In this document: positions 59,201 through 64,000 of the stretch, one piece after another
How positions within the stretch are numbered: the first letter of the stretch is position 1
Layout: every line of letters begins with the position of its first letter
Origin: JAVBRU01 sp031547595
Lineage (GTDB): Bacteria; Bacillota; Clostridia; Christensenellales; Aristaeellaceae
Direction: 5' to 3'
Assembly (NCBI GenBank): GCA_031547595.1
Contig: JAVBRU010000052.1
Coordinates: 1-64,000 of the forward strand
Length of the DNA stretch: 64,000 nucleotides
Program-made: the position numbers and the translations under genes
Notes under the pieces: model-generated
What the model was told of the DNA's origin: nothing
The model's input: only the letters and a program-made list of their open reading frames with translations
Database searches by the model: none

Positions 59201-60315
59201 GGCTGCTGTTCAAGCGGCGGGAGTTTGCCTTTGGTGCGATGTTCCTGATGGCGGTGGACTTTATGCATTTTGCGCAGACGCGCATTGCCACCATCGACAG
59301 CTTTGTGGTGTTGTTCATCATCTGGTCGGTTTACTTTATGCTGCGTTGGCTGAAGATGGACTTCTTTGCGGAAAAACCATGGAAGAGTTTCTTATGGCTG
59401 GGCCTCAGCGGCCTGTTTATGGGGCTGGCTGTGGCCAGTAAATGGACGGGCTGCTATGCGGGCGTTGGGCTGGCGCTGCTGTTTTTCTGGGGCGTGTGGC
59501 GGCGCGGCAGCGCCATTGTGGCGGCGCGCGGCATCCCTGCCAAGAAGCGGGACGAGTATACTAAGGCCATTGCGGAAACGGGCTCCAGGCTGTTAATGTG
59601 GAACGTGCTTAGTTGCCTTGTGTTCTTTGTGGCGGTGCCGGTTTTGATCTACTACCTGTCGTATATTCCGTATTTCAAATACAACGGCGGCGTCACGGTG
59701 CAGCGGGTGATTGGCGCGGCAGAGGGTATGCTGGATTATCACAGCAAGCCTGGCCTGGGCATGGATCATCCCTTCTATTCCCCATGGTATGAGTGGCCGA
59801 TGATGATCAAGCCCATGTGGTTCTATTCTGACAGCTACAAGGCCGCTGGCGTCAGTTCCACCATCCTCACCTTCGGCAACCCCGCCGTTTGGTGGACGGG
59901 GTTGGTCGCGCTGATTTGCATCTTTGGCGTTTGGCTGAAGCGCCACCTCCAGCCAAACCTCAACATCACCCTGTACAGCCAGAAAAACGACATCCGTCCG
60001 GCCGTGCTGCTGATTTGCTTCCTGGCGCAGTATGTGCCCTGGACGCTGGTACCGCGCGGCACGTACATCTATCACTACTTCCCGTCTGTGCCCTTCATCA
60101 TCCTGTGCATCATGCTGTGCCTGGAGTATTTGGGGCAGTGCGGCGGCGAGCGCTTTGGCAAAGTGATGCGAATCACCAGCCTCGTGCTGTTCTATGGGCT
60201 GATGGCGGCGGCGCTGGTATTGTTTATCGCGTTCTTCCCCTACATCAGCGGCATCACGGTGTCTACCAACTGGCTGCACATGATGCAGTGGTTCCAGGGC
60301 TGGATTTACTACTAA
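56209..60315 (+). CDS. Giant membrane protein: two GT-C glycosyltransferase modules plus two carbohydrate-binding-like domains
   Basis: The 1,368-residue protein has, in order, one membrane span (about 7-25), a beta-sandwich resembling a carbohydrate-binding module (about 30-205, starting NLILNGDFEQ), a polytopic GT-C module (about 220-720) with DVDINCFISWGNRMR and CDYPPGYMLVLW, a second beta-sandwich of discoidin type (about 775-905, IPLSGRYVRLSC), and a PMT-like GT39 module (about 930-1368) with FDEIYHARTGYEH, SHPPLGKILIGW and HYFPSVPFI. It probably moves sugars from polyprenyl phosphates to an extracytoplasmic acceptor. AAGGAG lies six bases before the ATG. Confidence 0.8.
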   Translation: MKRKTWFIIGAALLVVALVLVFALRGGPEGTYDNLILNGDFEQLDEEGLFAHWYTDSYFMPAMITEYAVAEGVSGNGGHIRNLSLNDARFAQIVSVSPNTTYRLHGYIKADAVQGHGANLSIEGPYVFSEAVYDTEGEWVEVTLYGVTGPNQKSLTVFARLGGYSGEAQGEAWFDDITLCRVDSVPDGYITELFYTQKVAEPSVTDTTTKTGAFNLTLASACYVVIFLLAVWYISTRQEKPLNAERKYINGVWLAVLLAIAAVVRFALADSVYGYDVDINCFISWGNRMREIGPAGFYEGVFCDYPPGYMLVLWLISGFYPDGLTALAVKLPSIVSDLGMVVLLYHIGKKYASGAVGLALAALYALNPLMMVSGAAWGQADGVMTLAIVLVVMYALEGKWRVALPVYMLAVLLKPQALMFGPLGLLALVIVCITAMLGKDQEKKAALLKDVGIGLGLTLLVALVIVTPFSVQQGGIGWLIEKYGKTMSYYDYATVNSCNLYFLVGANWTKISELAKPLTVALGCLILLAPAAWHLVKTKKYIILGAAGGAAAVLVTLSAFGLISYNIMGMVMMALVIGVVVVQYLIGQDIKHLPLLGGVLLTAFFTLGSMMHERYLFPAIALLLVAYAIEKDKRILLLAVGITITCLFNVGAVLDRNIRIGGADAHLSMPALWHGSDMAWMEYASAVGNCLLSMFALHLGFALCRKDAVVLPIKGAKAAEKTQEQTETTADIMLSRALTRSQPIHRMKWIDYVLMLGITAIYAVVAFSNLGSNVQMDTYWLSRSDDQQVIFDLGEQRDFYMLYYGGIHWSDHHFAVETSVDGENWTSLPNDAEMGPGSLYQWKYVTYFNFSPIPKYNRYTSTPIPLSGRYVRLSCNGAALKLFEVMFRNPDTLEIYPVVAISDTMGDPDIYKLIDEQDKMDGSQPSWYNSMYFDEIYHARTGYEHLNGLATYETSHPPLGKILIGWAIGVFGMTPFGWRFAGTLAGVLMLPGMYMLGRLLFKRREFAFGAMFLMAVDFMHFAQTRIATIDSFVVLFIIWSVYFMLRWLKMDFFAEKPWKSFLWLGLSGLFMGLAVASKWTGCYAGVGLALLFFWGVWRRGSAIVAARGIPAKKRDEYTKAIAETGSRLLMWNVLSCLVFFVAVPVLIYYLSYIPYFKYNGGVTVQRVIGAAEGMLDYHSKPGLGMDHPFYSPWYEWPMMIKPMWFYSDSYKAAGVSSTILTFGNPAVWWTGLVALICIFGVWLKRHLQPNLNITLYSQKNDIRPAVLLICFLAQYVPWTLVPRGTYIYHYFPSVPFIILCIMLCLEYLGQCGGERFGKVMRITSLVLFYGLMAAALVLFIAFFPYISGITVSTNWLHMMQWFQGWIYY

Positions 60316-60333
60316 AGCAGGGAGGGATGCGCC

Positions 60334-61869
60334 GTGCTGGCACGTACGCTGTGCTTTGCACTCCAGGGGATAGAAGGCGTGCCCGTGATGGTTGAAACCG
60401 ACGTGACAGGCGGCATCGTCAACTATTCCATGGTGGGCTTGCCGGATGCCGCCGTGAAGGAGAGCCGCGACAGGGTGACAAGCGCGCTGCGCAACAGCGG
60501 CTACGCCATGCCCGGCGGGCGCATCACGGTCAACCTCTCCCCGGCGGATATCAAAAAAGAAGGCGCGGCATTTGACCTGCCGATCGCCGTATCGGTGCTG
60601 GCGGCCAGCCGCCAGGCAGCGATGCCCGGGCTGGTGGATATACTATTGCTGGGCGAACTGGCGCTGGATGGCTCGCTGGTGCCCATCCGCGGGGTGCTGC
60701 CCATGGTGCTGGCGGCGCGGCAAAAGGGCATCGAAGCGGTGATCCTGCCGCAGGGCAACGCGGCGGAGGTGCAATCGCTGCAGGGCATGCTGGTATATCC
60801 CGCGCGCCATCTGCGCGAGGTGGTGCAGCACTTGAGCGGGCGCGAGCCCATCCCTGCACAAAAACAAAAAACTTATGACGAATGTATGCTGGAGCAGCCC
60901 GTCACCAGTGATCTGTCGCTGGTGCGCGGGCAGCAGGGCGCGCGCCGGGCGCTGGAAATCGCCGCCGCTGGCGGGCATAATCTGCTGATGATCGGTGTGC
61001 CAGGCAGCGGAAAAACCATGCTGGCGCGCTGTCTGCCGGGCATTTTGCCGCAGATGACGATGGACGAAGCGCTGGAAACCACGCGCATCCACAGCGCTGC
61101 CGGGCTGCTGAGGGAAAACACGGGGCTTATGACAGTGCGGCCTTTCCGTACGCCGCATCATTCGGCCAGCATGCCTGCGCTGGTGGGCGGCGGCTCGGAC
61201 GCGCGTCCGGGCGAAATTTCATTGGCACACAACGGCGTGCTGTTCTTGGATGAGCTGCCGGAGTATTCGCACAGCGTGCTGGAGGCGCTGCGCCAGCCCT
61301 TAGAGGACGGCGTTGTGACGGTGGCGCGCGTGCGTGCGCGTACCCAGTATCTGGCCCGCTGCATGCTGGTGGCGGGCATGAACCCTTGCCCCTGCGGGTA
61401 TTATGGCAGCCGCATGCGCGCCTGCCGGTGCACAGAGCACGATATTAGAAAGTATCTGGACCGGATCTCCGGCCCGCTGCTAGACCGTATTGACATCCAG
61501 GTTGAGGTAGACGCCGTGCCGGTGAGCGAGATCAACACCGCCGCGCCCAGCGAAACCTCTCAAACGGTGCGAAACCGCGTGCAAGGCGCACGGGACAGGC
61601 AGCGCGAGCGTCTTTCGCATACCGGCCTTCGCAGCAACGCACAGATGGACAGCACGGCGCTTCGCGAGCTGTGCCCGCTGAACGATGCCGCGGAAAAGAT
61701 ACTCACCCGCGCGGTGGAGCGCTATGGCATGAGCATGCGCGCCTATGGCCGCGTGATCCGCGTGGCGCGCACCATTGCGGATTTGAGCGGCGAAAAAGAT
61801 ATTTTGCCCGCGCACATTGCTGAGGCCATCCAGTACCGCACGCTGGACAGTAAGTATTGGGGGAAGTAG
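60334..61869 (+). CDS. YifB/ComM-family Mg-chelatase-like AAA+ ATPase
   Basis: The 511-residue protein has an N-terminal ChlI-like domain (about 1-165, with PDAAVKESRDRV and SPADIKKEGAAFDLPIAV) and an AAA+ part with Walker A GVPGSGKTM, LFLDELPEYSHSVLEALRQP and a C-terminal domain (about 390-511). ComM helicases help branch migration during DNA uptake in competent bacteria. The start is GTG nine bases behind GGGAGGG. dprA follows after three bases, a typical DNA-uptake pair. Confidence 0.92.
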   Translation: MLARTLCFALQGIEGVPVMVETDVTGGIVNYSMVGLPDAAVKESRDRVTSALRNSGYAMPGGRITVNLSPADIKKEGAAFDLPIAVSVLAASRQAAMPGLVDILLLGELALDGSLVPIRGVLPMVLAARQKGIEAVILPQGNAAEVQSLQGMLVYPARHLREVVQHLSGREPIPAQKQKTYDECMLEQPVTSDLSLVRGQQGARRALEIAAAGGHNLLMIGVPGSGKTMLARCLPGILPQMTMDEALETTRIHSAAGLLRENTGLMTVRPFRTPHHSASMPALVGGGSDARPGEISLAHNGVLFLDELPEYSHSVLEALRQPLEDGVVTVARVRARTQYLARCMLVAGMNPCPCGYYGSRMRACRCTEHDIRKYLDRISGPLLDRIDIQVEVDAVPVSEINTAAPSETSQTVRNRVQGARDRQRERLSHTGLRSNAQMDSTALRELCPLNDAAEKILTRAVERYGMSMRAYGRVIRVARTIADLSGEKDILPAHIAEAIQYRTLDSKYWGK

Positions 61870-61872
61870 CAG

Positions 61873-62946
61873 ATGTATACGCAGGAGCAGCTCAGCCGCA
61901 TCTGGCTGCAAAGTACCGACGCGCTGTCGTGGAACGGCATTGACAGGCTGCTGATTGCCCATGGCAGCGCGCTGGCGCTCTGGGAGGGTTTTTCACCCGC
62001 GATGGAAGAAGCATTGGGGGCAAAAGCATACCATGATTTGGCTGAAAGGCGGAAAAAAGGGCATGACGCGCTGCTTTCGGCGCTTGACAAAGCGGGCGCA
62101 TTTGTGGTATTTGATGAAGACGCGGAATATCCGCCGCTGCTGCGCAGCATTGCACAGCCGCCCCGCATGCTGTTTGTGCGGGGGAAGCTGCCTAAAGGGC
62201 ACACGGTGTCGATTGTAGGCTCCCGTGCGGACACGCGCTATGGCCGCAGCCAGGCGCATGCCATTGCGAAGGGCTTGGCCAGGGAGGGCGTGGCCGTGAT
62301 CAGCGGGCTGGCGCGCGGCATTGATACTGCCGCGCACGAGGGCGCGCTGGAAGGCGGCGGAGCGACCATCGGCGTGCTCGGCTGCGGGATCGACCGCATG
62401 TATCCTGCGGAAAACGAAGTGTTGGCAGCAAAAATGCTGGAGAAGGGCGGCGCGGTGATCACCGAGTTTGCCCCCGGCGCACAGCCGCTGCGCTTTCACT
62501 TTCCCCTTCGCAACCGCATCATCAGCGGCCTTTGCGAAGCGTTATTGCTGATTGAGGCCAAGCTGCTCAGCGGCACCAACAGCACCATCAACTATGCCTT
62601 GGCGCAGGGGCGCGATATTTTTGCCCTGCCGGGCAATGTGGACGCGCCGGGCAGTGAGCTGCCGCTTCGGCTCCTTCGGGACGGAGCCTACATGGCCACC
62701 TGCGCGGAGGATATCCTCAGCATCATGGGCTGGAAAGCAAAAGCGCGGCAGATCACCTTTATGGACGTCCCGATGGAAGACTCGCCCATCCTGCGCGCCC
62801 TGGCGCTGGAAGAAAAGACGTTTGAGGAGCTGCTTCAAGAAACCGCGCTGGACAGCGGCCAGCTGGGCGCAGAGCTGACTTTACTTGAAATCGACGGACG
62901 CATAGAAAAGCGCGCGGGGCGTGCCTATGGCCTGATCAGAAATTAA
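61873..62946 (+). CDS. dprA: DNA processing protein DprA
   Basis: DprA loads RecA on incoming single-stranded DNA during transformation. The 357-residue protein has an N-terminal SAM-like helical part (1-70), the Rossmann-like core with VSIVGSRADTRYGRSQAHAI, ISGLARGIDTAAHEGAL and LPGNVDAPGSEL, and a C-terminal winged helix (about 295-357). The family core is complete. It lies three bases after comM and 18 before topA, the usual Firmicutes order. Confidence 0.95.
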   Translation: MYTQEQLSRIWLQSTDALSWNGIDRLLIAHGSALALWEGFSPAMEEALGAKAYHDLAERRKKGHDALLSALDKAGAFVVFDEDAEYPPLLRSIAQPPRMLFVRGKLPKGHTVSIVGSRADTRYGRSQAHAIAKGLAREGVAVISGLARGIDTAAHEGALEGGGATIGVLGCGIDRMYPAENEVLAAKMLEKGGAVITEFAPGAQPLRFHFPLRNRIISGLCEALLLIEAKLLSGTNSTINYALAQGRDIFALPGNVDAPGSELPLRLLRDGAYMATCAEDILSIMGWKAKARQITFMDVPMEDSPILRALALEEKTFEELLQETALDSGQLGAELTLLEIDGRIEKRAGRAYGLIRN

Positions 62947-62964
62947 AATTCGGAGGAATATATC

Positions 62965-64000
62965 GTGGCAACAGCATCCAAATTGATCATTGTGGAATCC
63001 CCCGCCAAGGCGCGCACCATTGCCAAATTCCTGGGCAAGGGGTATAAGGTAGAAGCATCACAGGGGCATGTGCGCGATTTGCCCAAATCCCAGCTGGGCG
63101 TGGATGTGGACAAGAATTTCGAGATGAAATACATCACCATCCATGGCCGGGGCAAGATTTTGACCAAGATCCGCAAGGAAGCGAAGACGGCCTCGCGCAT
63201 TTATCTGGCCACTGACCCTGACCGCGAGGGCGAAGCGATCTCCTGGCATTTGGCGCATACCCTCGGTATGGATGTGAACGAGCCTTGCCGCATCGAGTTC
63301 CACGAAATCACGCAGAAGGCCGTGAAGCATGCGCTGGACAATCCCCGCGCCATTGATATGGGGCGGGTGGATGCCCAGCAGGCGCGCCGCGCGCTCGACC
63401 GCCTGGTGGGTTACAAGATCAGCCCGCTATTGTGGGCGAAGGTCAAAAAAGGCCTGTCTGCAGGGCGTGTGCAGTCTGTCGCCACGCGCATGGTGGTGGA
63501 CAGGGAGCAGGACATCGAGGCCTTTATCCCCGAAGAATACTGGGAGATCACCGCCAGCGCCCTTTTGCCCAGCGCGCGCGGGCGCAAGACCACTTTCAAG
63601 CTCAAGCTGTCCACCCTGGATGGCACGAAGGTGGATGTGAACAACGAAGCCGCCGCATTGGCCGCGCAAAAGCGCATCGAGGAAGCGATCTTCGCCGTGC
63701 ATGACATCAAGCTCGGCGAGCGCCGCAAGCTGCCCGCGCCGCCGTTTACCACTTCCTCTTTGCAGCAGGAGGCGGGGCGCAAGCTGAACTTCACCACCCA
63801 GAAAACCATGCAAGTGGTGCAGCAATTGTACGAAGGCGTAGACCTTGAAGGCGAGGGAACCCAGGGTATCGTCACCTACATCCGTACCGACAGCGTGCAC
63901 ATCAGCGACGAAGCGCTGTCTTCCGTACGCGCCTATATCCCGGAGCGTTTCGGCGAGGCATTTTTGCCCGAAGAGCCCAACGTTTTTAAGGGCCGCCGCA
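62965..64000 (+). CDS. topA: DNA topoisomerase I, 5' part
   Basis: The gene is cut by the window end after 345 codons. The TOPRIM domain is complete: LIIVESPAKARTIAKFLG, then LATDPDREGEAISWHLA with the acidic triad. GIVTYIRTDSVHISDEAL contains the active-site Tyr that bonds DNA. It relaxes negative supercoils. The start is a GTG nine bases behind GGAGG. It closes the comM-dprA-topA block. Confidence 0.96.
   Translation, partial: MATASKLIIVESPAKARTIAKFLGKGYKVEASQGHVRDLPKSQLGVDVDKNFEMKYITIHGRGKILTKIRKEAKTASRIYLATDPDREGEAISWHLAHTLGMDVNEPCRIEFHEITQKAVKHALDNPRAIDMGRVDAQQARRALDRLVGYKISPLLWAKVKKGLSAGRVQSVATRMVVDREQDIEAFIPEEYWEITASALLPSARGRKTTFKLKLSTLDGTKVDVNNEAAALAAQKRIEEAIFAVHDIKLGERRKLPAPPFTTSSLQQEAGRKLNFTTQKTMQVVQQLYEGVDLEGEGTQGIVTYIRTDSVHISDEALSSVRAYIPERFGEAFLPEEPNVFKGRR

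Overview
The window looks like chromosomal DNA of a fairly high-GC, endospore-forming, low-G+C-lineage Gram-positive bacterium (class Clostridia). Evidence for sporulation is a SpoIIID gene and a 25-codon SpoVM gene. Evidence for the lineage is DapL-type lysine synthesis, the rbgA-rnhB-yraN-comM-dprA-topA block, a PHP-type DnaE, and GHKL/LytTR and ECF signalling modules. An alpha-L-fucosidase and a sugar-binding protein suggest a glycan-rich habitat such as the gut, but that is inference. No rRNA, tRNA, CRISPR array, transposase or prophage was seen.

Layout. 1-9.4 kb: a partial membrane protein, GH29 fucosidase, a nucleotidyltransferase-hydrolase pair, and the minus-strand run secA, prfB, DUF1461 gene, tsaD, in which the last three overlap as ATGA. 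9.6-16 kb: an AraC-GGDEF regulator, flavin reductase, orphan sugar-binding protein, aquaporin, and a self-contained DUF2975/XRE/lipoprotein operon with two palindromic operators. 16-25 kb: an Idh/MocA dehydrogenase, pyrE, a ThuA protein, a LytTR/GHKL two-component system with a heterodimeric ABC exporter, MreB/Mbl, and SpoIIID. 25-33 kb: an accessory stretch with an orphan DNA methyltransferase, a Cys-cluster protein, a DUF2207 protein, XRE regulators with their own palindromes, an ABC-F antibiotic-resistance-type ATPase behind an attenuation leader with a 10-codon leader peptide, and a DUF11 protein. 33.7-39.2 kb: dnaE overlapping, by successive ATGA junctions, an RsbW-like protein, a SigB/F/G-type sigma factor and a Spo0B-like histidine kinase. 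39.2-41.9 kb: a yybP-ykoY-type (Mn2+) riboswitch ahead of an orphan OadB-type membrane protein and a 46-aa partner, then an AT-rich radical SAM gene. 41.9-48.1 kb: two divergent ECF sigma/anti-sigma modules, a propeller plus solute-binding hybrid protein, a GNAT gene, and spoVM with a small membrane protein. 48.3-64 kb: argS, dapF, dapL, purA, then rbgA-rnhB-yraN, a 1,368-residue double glycosyltransferase, comM, dprA and the 5' part of topA.

A dispersed intergenic element with two consecutive hairpins occurs seven times, mostly next to stop codons. The strongest candidate for something undescribed is the Mn2+-type riboswitch controlling an orphan sodium-pump beta subunit plus mini-gamma, which suggests a new class of metal-responsive transporter. 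The second is the dnaE/anti-sigma/sigma/kinase overlap operon.
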